From: Quillaja saponaria
Taxonomy: Eukaryota; Streptophyta; Magnoliopsida; Fabales; Quillajaceae
Reading direction: 5' to 3'
Assembly: GCA_029379385.1 (NCBI GenBank)
Contig: CM055611.1
Coordinates: forward strand, 15,880,062-15,944,061
DNA: 64,000 bases
In this document: positions 1 to 11,334 of the stretch, piece by piece
Layout: each line of letters begins with the position of its first letter
How positions within the stretch are numbered: the first letter of the stretch is position 1
The notes under the pieces: generated by a model
What the model was told of the DNA's origin: nothing
Seen by the model: the letters and a program-made list of their open reading frames with translations, nothing else
The model's database searches: none
Translations under genes and position numbers: made by a program

Positions 1-540
1 GGACTCGGGTCATCCCTTCATATTCCTAAGTCCACTTATATCAAGAAAAGACATACCACATGAGATAAAATGTACTTTATTCTCATCTAAATTGCCAGCC
101 TATCAAGAAAACAACTACTGTCATTGGCCCCGCGCCTCCTAATGTAAACTCATTGGCTCGGACGGGTTGTAATTTGTATGACCCAAAAGTAATTTGGAAA
201 AATCAAATTTTGTTTTGGTAGAAAGACTCTTTTGAGTGATACATCTCTAGTGTGCCTCCTTACAGATAATTAGTTGCAGAAGGAAAATAAAAAAAATAAA
301 AAATTGACTATCAAAAACTTGGAGAGTATGCGCTCAAATAAATACTTCAAGAAACAATTATTATGATTTATGAGCATATCCATGTTTTTATTGGATGTTG
401 CTAGCTACTAGTAAAGTTATGTTTGGGTGCACAAAATAATTTTCTTATGTGCAATCACTTTGGACTTACAATTATTTGTTTGTAAATTGTAGGAGTCGTA
501 TGTGAGCATTTATCTTTTTATGTATTATATATTCTTAATT
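1..540. repeat. Dispersed R1 repeat, partial copy
   Basis: About 100-540 resembles blocks elsewhere in the window. The stretch around 150-230 (a 'gtaaactcattggctcggacgggttgtaat'-like block, then 'caaattttgttttg') recurs near 56,030-56,120. The stretch around 365-410 ('catatccatg..ttttattg') recurs near 51,070 and 55,680. I see no coding sequence. R1 is a label used only here; the family identity is unknown. Confidence 0.5.
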
Positions 541-1432
541 TTATTAGAATGGCCAAGGTAAAAGCAACAAGGTATAATTATTGTTTTGATCCTTCAAAAT
601 TATCTTATTTTCAATTCAATCATTTATGGTTTTTTCTAATTAAGATATTTAGAATTAATTTATTTTTACATGAAATGCTATTTCATTCAAAATTTTTGAA
701 TCCTAAAACAATTTTTACCAAATAAATTATTAGATGACCGAAATGAAAACGAAGGTAATCTTGAGTAGGGCTAGAATTCAAATTGAATAGTGTAATATTT
801 GAATTCAAATGCAATTTTGAATATTCGAATCCGAACAAAATTCCAAACTCTCATTCTAATAAATTTTTAAATATTCGAACTTTTTAGTGCAGTTTGGTAG
901 TAAAAAGTTTAGATTTTGTATTTAAATTTTTTTAATAAAAAATATATTATTTGGAATATTAATTTAAATACTATATAGAATTATTTGTCGAATATCAAAT
1001 CAAATAATACATTATCTAAAATTCAAATTTTAAATAGAATTGATAATTTGACAATCTTATTGGAATTTAATTGATAAAATTAAAAATTAAGGAACAAAAT
1101 TGATAATTTAAACATATTTAAGAGATTAAAAATTGATAATCTTTTTGGAAATTTATTTCTATCTTTTATCCTATACCACATCTTGAATCTTGTTTTCTCT
1201 ATCTCCAAAAAATTTTCCTACCCTTTCTAGCAAACATCCTACATTGACCATTTTTCTAATCATTGTATCTTCTTACTCTCTTACTTTACCCGTTAGGGTA
1301 CATATGTTTTAAGTAGCTAAGCAAATCCTCCCTTGGACTAACTTATTTACTCATACCTGTCAAAAATGCAAGAACCTGCCCATCTATTTTACAGCACACC
1401 CAAGCGCTGATGTGGTGCACCACTAAGGCTAT
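541..1432. other. AT-rich stretch without a gene
   Basis: No reading frame with family features is visible. Around 1,075-1,140 a block resembles the tail of the long repeat units at 42.6 and 46.95 kb ('ggaacaaaattgataattta' against 'gagacaaaattaataattta'), so it is probably a decayed copy of that repeat. Confidence 0.4.
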
Positions 1433-1800
1433 CACTACTAGGAAAAACCAATTTTGTGACGGAGAGAATATGTCGTTAAATCAGTTTGCAATGAATTTAT
1501 GAAGAATTTTGTGATTAGACAGAACATAATATGCCGTTAATCCATTTACTATTTATTTAATGATGGTCGATATTCCATCACAATTCTAACAAATTCAAAA
1601 TTTATCATCATTAATTTGCTATAACATATTAAGTCGCAAAACATCGTAAATCCGTCACAAATTACAATTGCAATCTTTGAATTTCTTTGCAAGTTTAAAT
1701 TTACAATCTTTGTGAGAAGTTTAGATTCAGCTAAATACAAATGCATCTTATAACAAAATCATTAGTTATTTTAATAAATAAATAAATAAGGTTTAATAGT
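1433..1800. mobile_element. Possible CACTA-type terminus or MITE
   Basis: It begins CACTACTAGGAAAAACC, like the ends of plant CACTA (En/Spm) elements, and is followed by subterminal motifs 'gtgacgg' and 'ccgtcacaaatt' (near 1,460 and 1,650) in opposite orientations. A possible other end is 'aatagtg' at about 1,794-1,800. No convincing 3-bp TSD was found, so only the first end has real support. Confidence 0.33.
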
Positions 1801-2649
1801 GGTGGTTAAATAACTAAAAAAGGAAAGCCAATATCAAAATTAATTTAAGAGATCTGAATTAGCATATTACACATGTCATTAAGCGGGTGCTGATGGTATT
1901 GCTCATTTAGAAGGATTGTACACAGTATGTGGGTAAAGATATAAAGGTTGCACTTGAGAAGTATTAATAAAACATTTAGGAGGTAGAAGCTTGTTATAAG
2001 CTTCTAGCTAGGATTGGGGTATTTTTAGTTGTTGGTTTTCTGTTCAAATGAGCTCTCTGTTTAAAGGGCATGTGCTTTATGTATTTCCTAGGAATCAAGA
2101 AAACAATTGCTGTTAAAAAAATAAAAAATAATAAAAATTAAGCAATAAAGAAAAAAAAAAACAAAAAACATTGATGGATTAAATAGGAGTTTTAGGTCAC
2201 AAGGGCTGCAAGCAAAAAACAGAAAAAAAGTACTTGTTAGTAAAAATAGAACAAAAACAAAGACTATATTGGATTAGCCGAGATGAACATATATGTTCAT
2301 GGACTGCGCACCACAATCATGCGCATCCATTAACCTTAAAGGGCTGATCTAGTGGTCAAGTCTGGTGTGCTTTTTTCATTAACGATCAATATATTTGGAG
2401 ACTAGGTCATAAGACGTAAAATCCTCAGAAATTTCTTAACCCCAGAGATGGCATATCTTTGAGGTGAGAGTAACATAATTAGCAAAATTGACTATAAGGA
2501 CTCTTGAGGGTTTGAGCTCAAAGAGTAGGTGTCTACGTGATTTCGAAGATATATTATATCAAATTATGGTATGTTGCATTGAGATTGTGATTAAATTTTA
2601 ATTACTCGAAATTAGAATTAACATAATTGAATCAGATTGAGTTAGATAT
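1801..2649. other. Unassigned intergenic DNA
   Basis: No gene, known repeat end or long tandem array was recognised. A-rich runs lie at about 2,105-2,240. Confidence 0.4.
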
Positions 2650-3658
2650 TGACCTTAACTAATATCTAGTTCATATGCATACCTACTTTGGTAGCCTAAT
2701 TTAATAGTCAGAGTAGCCTAATTGAACTTCGTTAAACAATCATCTCATTTATTATATGCAACTACTTTGGATCCACAATTGTTTTTTGTTTGTTTGTATG
2801 GATCGTACATGAACATTTATAGCCATCTCCTATGTAACAAGATCAATCGCGTAAAAACACTAAAGTCACGTGGTAGGACTCGTTCTACCATTTTTGTAAG
2901 TTGTTCATAAGAGTTGTTATTTAATTTATTGGTAATGGTATAAATCTATATAAATACGTTGGTATCTGGTAAAAAAGTTTATAACACATTAGTCCACTTA
3001 ACTAAAATTAAAAGTTGTCGTTGACGTTAGAGGTACGTGAAACTTTATTATCTACTGATAGTATAAAAATATATATCATGCATTGATAGTGAATTAAATA
3101 TTAATTTTATTCATGATTTGTTGTTGCTTATTAAAAACTATTGCTTGAACAATTAAACCAGCTGATTAATTATGTTTCAGAAACTACATTTGAATTACAA
3201 AAATAAGATAATAATTTGCAAAAGTTAGGTTAAAAAAAAAAAGATATTTATGTTAGCTCAATTTTGATTAAATGATACTTTAAGTTAGCTCGATTTTGAT
3301 TTTGGCGTTGTTTGATTAAAAGAATTAGATGTATTTATGCATTAAATTGAGCTCGACTTTTATATTACTATAAAAAGGTGATTTCAATGATATTTAGTAC
3401 CTAAATATCGCTAATTCTTTATTAAATTATTGTAGAAAATGATACTTTAAATTATTTGTTTATTTTGAATTTTAATAGTGGGACTAAAAATCAATTGATA
3501 ATATAAAATTGTATGTGAATTGTTTTCCATTTTTCCTTTTACATATGTGTGCTTTGGATTTTCAAGAAAAAGGCTCATGTGCAAAAGTGAAAGTAATTAA
3601 TCATAAAATAATTAAACCGAGGCCTAATGTTTAAACCACATCAACTTTTTTTTTTCCC

Positions 3659-3692
<34 letters not shown>

Positions 3693-4170
3693 CTCAATAG
3701 CTGATTTATCATCAAAGTATTAGATGTTAATTGAGGTATAATTTTTTATTTCTTATTTTGGTTCAATGAGGCCATTGCATCTATGAGTTAGACAATGAGT
3801 GAAATCTCTTTCTTTCCATAAATCTCATACATGTAAAGTGTGATTCGATCTCAGCTTCTTGGTATAACGCCAAAAGACTTTATTAGTTAACCAGTTGACA
3901 CCTTCGATAGAGTTGTAGTAATGAAATTAAAATTTGTTATTTGCTCTAATCACCTTCATAATTATAAATTGTATGGGTACATGAGCATTTGTAACCCTAC
4001 CCTATGTAACAACACATAAATCACGTTGGTAAGACCTATTCTATTGATAATTATTATTGTCAACTTCCTGATAATGTGGTGGTAATCCAAGTAACCCCAC
4101 AACCACACAATATCCCTATCAATTTCTTGACTAAAAAGTGAGTCCAAGTTTAAGATGGTGGACTAAAACA
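2650..4170 (+). repeat. Dispersed R1 repeat, copy at 3 kb
   Basis: About 2,910-3,520 matches 53,100-53,660 in direct orientation over several hundred bases, including 'gtgaattaaatattaatttt' and 'gttgtttgattaaaagaatt'. About 3,955-4,140 holds the block around 'gtaacaacacataaatcacg' and 'aaccccacaaccac' that also occurs near 8,390-8,520, 11,800 and 53,900. A 29-base A run lies at 3,662-3,690. Transposon-derived origin is inferred from copy number only; no transposase was seen. Confidence 0.65.
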
Positions 4171-4314
4171 TCCAACAAATTAGGAAGTACCAAAACACTA
4201 AGAAATTAAATTGAAATTAAATTGCTTTTCCGATTTGAGAGGTACCCATATCGCCATGTGCAGTAAAGAAGCCAGCATTTACTAACGGATAAAAATTGAT
4301 TATGAAATTTATTT

Positions 4315-5712
4315 TTTTAATTGATATTCTGTGTTTGGTAGCAGATAAAATAATATATATTGTAAATATTTATAAATATTAGATATATTTGGATAAGTAG
4401 TTATCTGATCATCCTATATTTAGTATACGATCAGATAAAATCTAAAATATGACTAAATTATTTTTCTTAACTTTTTTAATAAATATTAAATTACATTTTA
4501 TATGACAGGCTCCAATACTACTTTGACAAAATTATCTCTAAATAGAATAATCATGTAACTAATATAAATTTATAATTTTTTTTAATTATATTTTTGTTCA
4601 TATATATTTGTATATTTTAATTATAATTTTTTAAAATTATTCTAATTTCTATTGAATATATATATATATATATATATATGATAGTAATATTTTTTTTAAA
4701 ATATTATAGTAATTATCATGACACAAAGTATTTTTAAAATAAAATATCTATATTTTTTTTATTTTGCTTAATGTTGACTTTTAAAAAAAATTAATTGTAA
4801 AAAGAAAAGCAAACTACACTTTAATGGCAAGTGAAATAAAATCATATAATTTTTATAAAATAATTTTATTTTATTTTTGAATACTTTTGACTTTTAATTT
4901 TTTTTTTCTTTTTGTAAAAAAAATAAAATAAATTTTTTTACTGAAAAAAAGTTGGGAAAGAAATAGGACATGATTAAGATAATTTAGAATTTTTTATCTA
5001 AATAAGTCATTAGATTCATCAGTACTTAGTCTAGCCATATTTCTTAATTAGTTTATTCTTTCAAGTATCTTTCTCTTAACTTATTATTGGTTATTGAGTC
5101 AACAATAAATGTCTCATATTCTCTTTTCATTGTTTAATGATAAATTCAATTTTACAAAAGTGTAGCATAGGAAAATACTTGAAATTTAATGAATTTTTTA
5201 TTTGTTCTGCACAAATTGTTGAACTAAATAGGCTAATTTACTACTTTCTTTCTTCAGGATTGTATCAATTTTCAATTTAGCCCTCCAAGAATTTTCTTAA
5301 ACCTTTTTTTTTTCCTTTAAGATTCATAATTTTTCAATCAAGTTCTATTCTTCCATTTACATGTTATCTTTTGATAAAATTATCCCTGAATAGATAACTC
5401 ATATAAATTGATAATTTTTTTTATATATTTATATTTTAAATTTTATTCTAATTTATGTTAATATATTTTAGTAATTAACATTACACGAAATATTCTTAAA
5501 ATAATACATTTCTATTTTTTTTTTTTCCTTTTGCATAATGTTTATTTTTTTTAAAAATTGAAAAAATTAAAAATATATTTTAATGGAAAGTGAAATAAAA
5601 TCATATATTTTTTATAAAATAATGTTTTGTTATAATTTTGACTTTTAATTTTTTTTTGTAAGTATATCTTATCCAATTATCTTTATCCGGTTTGCCAAAT
5701 GCAACCTTAAAT
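4315..5712. repeat. Decayed MITE-like DNA with an internal direct repeat
   Basis: About 4,515-4,890 and 5,365-5,650 are direct copies (both hold 'agtgaaataaaatcatat' and 'gataaaattatc'-type blocks). The outer edges, 'gtttggtagcagataa' near 4,331 and 'tttatccggtttgccaaatg' near 5,683, are loosely inverted relative to each other, as in PIF/Harbinger-type MITEs, but no TSD was confirmed. An (AT)n run lies at about 4,660-4,680. Confidence 0.4.
4980..5440 (+). repeat. Direct repeat, first copy (second at 6,545)
   Basis: This block shares order and long identical runs with 6,545-6,960, for example 'atgtctcatattctcttttc' and 'aatgataaattcaattt', at a spacing of about 1.56 kb. It suggests a local duplication of non-coding DNA, with the SINE at 5,867 lying between the copies. 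Confidence 0.7.
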
Positions 5713-5848
5713 CACTTACTAAAATAATATGCATAAAAATTTTATAATATTTATTAGAGTTGTTAATCATGAATTTAACAATAATTTTTTTGATTGAATA
5801 ATTTAGTGATATTTAATTTATAAGTTGTTATTTTTTTTAAAAAAAATA

Positions 5849-5866
5849 TTTAATAATTAAAGATTA
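5849..5866. repeat. TSD of SINE copy 1, left
   Basis: This 18-bp direct repeat is matched at 6,045-6,062 with one A/G mismatch. It marks LINE-style target-primed insertion. Confidence 0.85.
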
Positions 5867-6044
5867 GAGGGCGAGCCTTGGCGCAACAGTAAAGTTGTTC
5901 CTTTGGTGACCTATAGGTCACGGGTTCGAGGCGTGGAAACAACATCGTTGTAGAAATGTAAGGGAAAGGCTGCGTACATGTGCGCCCACCCTCCCCCTAC
6001 CCCCGCAATAACCGGGGAGCACTTTGTGCATCGGGTGAGCCTCA
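5867..6044 (+). mobile_element. Au-like tRNA-derived SINE, copy 1
   Basis: This 178-bp element starts 'gagggcgagccttggcgcaa' and has RNA polymerase III-type promoter boxes: an A-box-like 'tggcgcaacagt' near 5,879 and a B-box 'ggttcgag' at 5,923-5,930. It is flanked by an 18-bp TSD (5,849-5,866 and 6,045-6,062, one mismatch). Body and 3' end fit my knowledge of the angiosperm Au SINE family, which lacks a long poly(A) tail. A second copy in the other orientation lies at 16,146-16,322. It needs LINE enzymes to move and encodes no protein. Confidence 0.85.
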
Positions 6045-6062
6045 TTTAGTAATTAAAGATTA
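6045..6062. repeat. TSD of SINE copy 1, right
   Basis: Partner of the direct repeat at 5,849-5,866. Confidence 0.85.
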
Positions 6063-6544
6063 AATTCATTGCACCTTAACAAATATTCTAATCACACATT
6101 ATAAAAGCAAACCATATATGATAGTGGTGCTAAAATTAAGATGTCCTAGGCTCAAGTATCACGTGGGATTATTTATCTCCCTGAGTTGTATTGATAATAT
6201 ATATTGGTGAATTAAGTTATAATATTTCATCAATTGATGTGGATGTCTTCATATTAATATAAATATTAGGTAATAAATCAAATAATCTTACTAGATATAT
6301 AAATAATGACAGGTTTGAATTTCATTTTGTACTTGAAAAACAATTCCGGACATATAACATGCTATGTAGAATTATTTTTCATTTTTTACATAGATGCTAC
6401 TTAATTGAGAAATTTTGAGTATTAAAAAATAATAATAATAATTGACCAGAAATATTATTGGAAGAGGCAATCTTGAGGCTAAACATTAGTTAAGTCAAAA
6501 ATAGGTCAAGAAAATAAGTTATTTTATAAGAAAATACTAAATAT

Positions 6545-6960
6545 TATATGATTGAAATCAACATTTTTATCTAATAAGTTGTTAAAGAGTCATCAATACT
6601 TATTCTTGCCTTCTAGCTTAATTAGTTTCATCTTTCAAGTATTGAACTTATTATTGTTTGTCAAGTTAACAATAATGTCTCATATTCTCTTTTCATTGTT
6701 CAATGATAAATTCAATTTAAAAATAGATTGTAGAACAGGAAAATATGTAAAATGTAATGAATTTTTATATGTTCTAAACAAATTGTTGAACTTAATAGGT
6801 TTATTTATTGTTTTGATGCTTCATAATTGTATCAATTTTTAATTTGGTCCTCTAATATTTTTTTTAAACAATTTTTTTTTTTTAAGATTTAAAATTTTCA
6901 ATCAAGTTTATTTATTTATTTATTTTTACATGTTATGAATTGATAAAATAATCATATTTA
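6545..6960 (+). repeat. Direct repeat, second copy (first at 4,980)
   Basis: Matches 4,980-5,440 by eye. A 96-codon open frame at 6,552-6,842 lies wholly inside this repeat. Its composition follows the AT-rich repeat and it is not called as a gene. Confidence 0.7.
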
Positions 6961-7139
6961 CTTAAGTTGTTTTATGTTTTGTAAAAAAAAATAAAGTAAA
7001 ATAACTATTTTTTTTGGTTAAATTATATAAATTTATTTTAGTGATATATAACAGGAGAATAAGTAAATACAATTTGAAGAAAAATTTTAAATTCTAAAAA
7101 ATAAAAATGACCAATAATGTTCATAGGGTAGTAACTTAA

Positions 7140-8560
7140 AAACTGATAAACATCATAATCTCGGTTTTCTTCCTTTGTGCATGACAGCTGTGTATTAATT
7201 GGTGGGCCCATATAGAGTCACACCTATTTATTATTTGAGAGGTCCCATGTACGAAGAAAAATCCTCTGGTCATGAATACAGTGATCCAGCATGTACACCC
7301 TTTTCGTTTTTTTATTAGTTCAGTAGGTAAGAACGCAATACCAATTTATTATCCACTCAGCAAATATCTATAATGGTTTTTTTTTCCATAAGTAAATAGG
7401 CGTAAGACATTAAAAAAAAAATCAATAAATAAGAATATAATATATTTTTAAAAGAAAAAGAATGCAAGAACATGTAGGGTATGGTTTGGCATGTCTTAGT
7501 GTATCCTCATGAACCAAGCAGGCGCCTCCTACATTTACTGCATATTTGCACAATGTATATGAGTCAATCCTACCATATTTATTGAAGTCTTTGTTTTGGT
7601 TAATATACTTATTGTACAGTCGGACATGAAAATGAACATGGCAAGTAAGGGTGATAATGAATTAAGCTGACTCGTAAATTATTCATCAAAAATAAGAAAA
7701 AAATTAAATTTTGCTTGATTCATAAAGTCGTAAGTTTGTAAGGCAATTTGTTTAATATTATATACTTTATTCTTATTACTTATAATAAATATAATTTATT
7801 TTGATGGTAAGAATTACTTAAATAAATCTTGGGTGAGTTACGGGTTTAATTCCTATTAACAATAGAACTTTTCAAAATTTAGGAAAAGAACATTCAAGAA
7901 TGTTTAATGAGTCAAGCTTGATCAAGGATCTAGGCTTGTGAGCTCTTGATGGATTTAGACTCGAAGGCTTTTGGCGAACGATCTGATTTGGAACCCAACC
8001 AAAACTTGATGAGTTTTCAATACGTTACATGAACATCCTATCACACCCCTTCTTTGACAAGTTCGACTTTTGAAATTTACCAAAATAAAATTTACCTTTT
8101 TTGAACCAATTTTAGGTCTTTACAAATTACAACTAGCCGAGTCAATGAGTTCACATTAGGGATAAAAATAATAAAGCATATGTCTTCTACCAATTTTTGT
8201 AAAGTTGTTCATAAGAGTTATTATTTAATTTATTATTGATGTATAAATGTATACACGTTGGTATTTAGTAAATTAGATTATAACACACACGTTAAACACT
8301 CATTCCATTTATTACGTGCAACTACTTTCAATCGACGTTTTTTGTTTTGTTTATAAGAATGTACATGAGCATTTATAGCCCGGTCCTATGTAACAATATC
8401 AATTGCCTAACAACACTTAGGTCACGTGGGAAGACTCATTCAATTGATAATTAGTATTGTCAACTTCCTGATAAGGAGAAATATGGCGGTTATCTAATTA
8501 ACCCCACAACCATTAATAGCTAGAGGGGAAAACACCTTCAATATTAATTATACTACTTAA
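7140..8560 (+). repeat. Dispersed R1 repeat, copy at 8 kb
   Basis: It shares with the 52-54 kb copy the block around 'tcctaccatatttattg' (7,570), a hAT-like MITE insert, 'catatgtcttctaccaat' (8,177) and 'gataattagtattgtcaact' (8,445). The same block order in both places indicates that they are copies of one composite ancestor. Confidence 0.6.
7640..8045. mobile_element. Decayed hAT-like MITE in R1 (paralogue at 52.6 kb)
   Basis: The sequence is rich in 'gctcgt/gagctc'-like words ('cttgtgagctcttgat', 'aaaacttgatgagtttcaat'), as are many plant hAT MITEs. The right half aligns with about 52,740-52,970. Terminal inverted repeats and TSD are too decayed to place exactly. Confidence 0.4.
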
Positions 8561-8561
8561 A

Positions 8562-8569
8562 ATTGTGAT
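8562..8569. repeat. 8-bp TSD of hAT element, left
   Basis: ATTGTGAT, repeated exactly at 10,909-10,916. Eight bases is the target duplication length of hAT transposases. Confidence 0.85.
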
Positions 8570-9309
8570 TAGAGATGGCAAATGGGCCGAGTTCATGTCT
8601 TGCCTGGCCTGACCTGACCTAATGGGTATGTTAATGGATCTGGGTCTAAATATTTTTATATTTTACCTGCTAAATCTAGGAAAAAACCAGAGACTTGATC
8701 GGTCTAAGATTAATTTTTAAATAATATCAAATTTTATAATTTTAATGTTGAGAAATTCATAATTGTTATGATCACTATATTTTGATTGAGTTTCAAAATT
8801 TTATCATATGAAAAAATGATTTAGTATTAATAGTTTTGATCTGAGAATTTGATTTTTAAATTTAAATGTTTTAAAAATGTAATGAAGAAGATTAATTTTG
8901 AAAAATTCATGATTTGATGAGAATTTACAAATCATGGGTCTATGATCAATTCCTCACCCATTCAACTACCACTCAATTTCTAATGTTGTTTTTTTTTTTT
9001 TTTTTTAATCAAATATTTGAATCAAGATATTGCACCGGTATTATTAAACATGATTTGTAATTTATCCAAGATGTTAAAATTTATGGTTAAACTTAACGAT
9101 TTCTTTATGCACATGAGTTAAATTTTCTAAAATGTCTATCGACCTGACAATATAATTTATTTGTTACCCAATTTTCCTATTTCTTTCATTTAAATTTCCA
9201 ATTGACATTATCATTCAATTGATTTCATTTCTTTCTTTTTTTTCTATGGATAATCAAAATTTTAATTACATGTCACTAAATAACATTAGACAAAATTAGT
9301 AATAAATTG

Positions 9310-9743
9310 GGACGTAACTATAATGGCATCTGAGATCACTATTATGATGGAGCTAAGAAACTTGGGATCAAGTTCAAAGAAGAACAAGGGTGGATCAAGG
9401 CCGTGAACTCTGAGGGTAGGCCTATTTATGGGGTCGCAAGTGTGAAGCTACGCCTTAGTGAATGGAGTGGGACGATAAACATGTCCGTTGTGCCTATGGA
9501 TGATTATCCGATTGTGCTTGAAATGGAGTTCGTCGACAGTTTCAATGCACTCATTATGCCGCAGGCAAACTCCATATGTATCATAGGAGAGGGGAATGCA
9601 TGCATGGTGCCGATGACTCGAGAAGTTGCCATCAAGACAAAAATATTGTCTGGCATGAAACTTATGACAAACATCTAGGGTACGAATACCAAATTTCAAG
9701 AAGAGCTTGCGACGAGGACGTAGCCTGGTTAGGTGGGGGAGAA
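9310..9743 (+). pseudogene. Ty3/gypsy protease remnant joined to element 3' end
   Basis: About 9,360-9,675 encodes a fragment typical of the segment after the active site of plant Ty3/gypsy aspartic proteases, with 'KAVNSEGRPI', 'VVPMDDYPIVLEMEF' and a proline/methionine linker. The DSG active-site region upstream is missing. Reverse transcriptase, RNase H and integrase are absent. The reading goes almost directly to a purine-rich tract (ggtgggggagaa, 9,732-9,743) touching the LTR, so a large internal deletion removed pol. The reverse frame over 9,448-9,789 is a shadow. Confidence 0.75.
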
Positions 9744-9874
9744 TGTCACATCCCGCTGACTCGTTGCTTACATGGCGCCACTTAGGCAACTATTGGGAGG
9801 CTTGTGTGGCACACTCATACAAGTTCGTGGAGCATACTAGAAGAATCCAGGAGATTTCGAAAGGTTCTCAAACA

Positions 9875-9964
9875 TTCTAGAAGGGTCCAGATAGTTCTAG
9901 AACATGAAGGGTTCTAGAAGGTTCCAAAAGTTACTATAAAGTTCTAGAAGATTCTAGAAAATTC
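9875..9964 (+). promoter_or_regulatory. HSE-like TTCnnGAA array in LTR U3
   Basis: Five TTCTAGAA palindromes occur at 9,875, 9,895, 9,912, 9,942 and 9,952. At 9,942-9,964 the units TTC-nn-GAA-nn-TTC-nn-GAA-nn-TTC run on unbroken (five alternating units), and at 9,912-9,924 there are three. The consensus heat-shock-factor site is alternating nGAAn/nTTCn units, usually three or more. The array lies about 250 bp upstream of the LTR TATA box. Heat activation is an inference. Confidence 0.6.
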
Positions 9965-10217
9965 TGAAAAGGTCCAGAAGGATGTGGAAGGCTCTAGAAC
10001 ACTCTAAAAGGTCCTACAAGGTTGTAGAACATCCTAGAAGATCTTGGAAAGTTCAATAAGGTGTGGAATGCTCTAGAACAATGTACATAGTTCTAGAAGG
10101 TCTAGATACTTCTTGGAATTGAATAAATATCTAGATATTTTGTAGGAGAGTTCTACATGGCTAATGTGAGCTATTAGATGTAATTGATCTCCACTGTTGG
10201 TTGAGAAGGTGGAGTAG

Positions 10218-10225
10218 TATAAATA
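10218..10225 (+). promoter_or_regulatory. LTR TATA box
   Basis: TATAAATA, about 70 bp before the AATAAA signal at 10,291 and downstream of the TTCnnGAA array. It is the likely promoter of the gypsy LTR. Confidence 0.6.
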
Positions 10226-10908
10226 GGCTATGAACTTCATTTGGAAGGCATCTAGAAATTGTAAGCAATTCAAGCATTGTAAGAGCTTTCAATAAAGAAG
10301 TTCCTTTCTTTACGATTCTCTTGTGTACTTTCCTTCTCACTTATCTCGAGTTTGAGTGAAGTTAGGCTGACTTAGCATTCTAGCACGGAGCTTGAGTGAC
10401 TAAGTGCCACACGGGAGCATTGGAATTTCCAAGACCGTGACATAAGGATACGAGCAAAGAAGAAAATTGAAATTTTGAACAAAAAATATTAGCTTCTTTA
10501 ATACGAGTATTCTATTTTATTATTATTATTGTGTTTTAGCTTGCATTATCAATTTGAAATTTAGCATAGCTAGCAATGTAATAGTGGATTTTTGCTCTCT
10601 TTTTATCATTTTAATTAAACATAAGAGTATGAATTATATTAATTGACTAAAAATTCAATGTAGCTTAAGTAAACTAATTCTTTAAAAAAATTAGTAAAAC
10701 ATAGTTTTCTTTTACAAATTTAAAAAATAAAATAAAAAATAGTAAAACATAGTTTTTTTAAAAATAAAAAAATCAGGTATTAATGGGTTTAGGTTTGGGT
10801 GTGGGTATACCCAATAAATAACGGGTCTCATTTTCGAGTCCTTAATCGGTATGGGTAAACAACTTATTGGGTCTAGAGCGGGCCGGACTGGGCCCATTGC
10901 CATCACTA

Positions 10909-10916
10909 ATTGTGAT
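10909..10916. repeat. 8-bp TSD of hAT element, right
   Basis: ATTGTGAT, exact partner of 8,562-8,569. Confidence 0.85.
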
Positions 10917-11334
10917 ACACCAACCAAAAAAAAAAAAAAAAAGGTAGCCGCATAATAAATTTAGTTAACTCTATTATTGTCTTTGACATTAAAAATAAAA
11001 TAAATGAGGCTTATTATGATTAAATTTAGGAATTTACAATTTTTCTAAGATTTTGAAAATCTCTCTAAAATCTCCAAATAATTAATTTGAAATTTTAGTT
11101 GAGTTTATGGTTGAAGATCTCTCGCCAAGTCTAAAAATCGTAGTATGAAATTTTCATTTTTTCCATTCTACAATAGTTTTCAAACTCTTTACTTTTCATA
11201 TCATTCTTTCCTATCTACCATAGTCCGCGCATTTTCTCTCTTTCAAAATTTTCCACAACCTCCCTTTCTTTTATTATTAAGACCCTCCCGTCCCTAGTTT
11301 TCTTTTTTTTCCTAGTTTTTTTTTTTTTAAACAC
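10917..11334. other. AT-rich stretch without a gene
   Basis: A poly(A) run (10,924-10,942) and pyrimidine-rich DNA near 11,150-11,330. Nothing further recognised. Confidence 0.4.

Larger units (their letters stand above)
9744..10442 (+). repeat. Ty3/gypsy 3' LTR with heat-shock-element-like array
   Basis: The 699-bp LTR begins TGTCACATCCCG and ends ACCGTGACA, giving TG...CA ends inside a short inverted repeat (TGTCA/TGACA). It directly follows a polypurine tract. U3 is packed with TTCTAGAA palindromes, a TATA box sits at 10,218 and a polyadenylation signal (AATAAA) at 10,291-10,296, so U3, R and U5 can be told apart. No partner 5' LTR is in the window, so this is the 3' end of a 5'-truncated element. 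Confidence 0.8.
8570..10908. mobile_element. Non-autonomous hAT-type element carrying a gypsy insertion
   Basis: The left end (TAGAGATGGCAAATGGGCC) and the right end (GGGCCCATTGCCATCACTA) are inverted repeats with few mismatches. They are bounded by a perfect 8-bp TSD, ATTGTGAT. No hAT transposase is recognisable, so mobilisation in trans is assumed. Much of the 2.3-kb length comes from a truncated Ty3/gypsy element (about 9,310-10,442) that inserted later. A 71-codon reverse frame at 10,712-10,927 runs through the right end and is not a gene. Confidence 0.8.

Noticed and set aside
5867..6044. tRNA gene suggested by A and B boxes
   Set aside because: It lacks a full cloverleaf, continues well past tRNA length and has 18-bp target duplications, so it is a SINE.
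9448..9789. 113-codon minus-strand frame
   Set aside because: It is the antisense shadow of the gypsy protease remnant and runs into the LTR; no family features.
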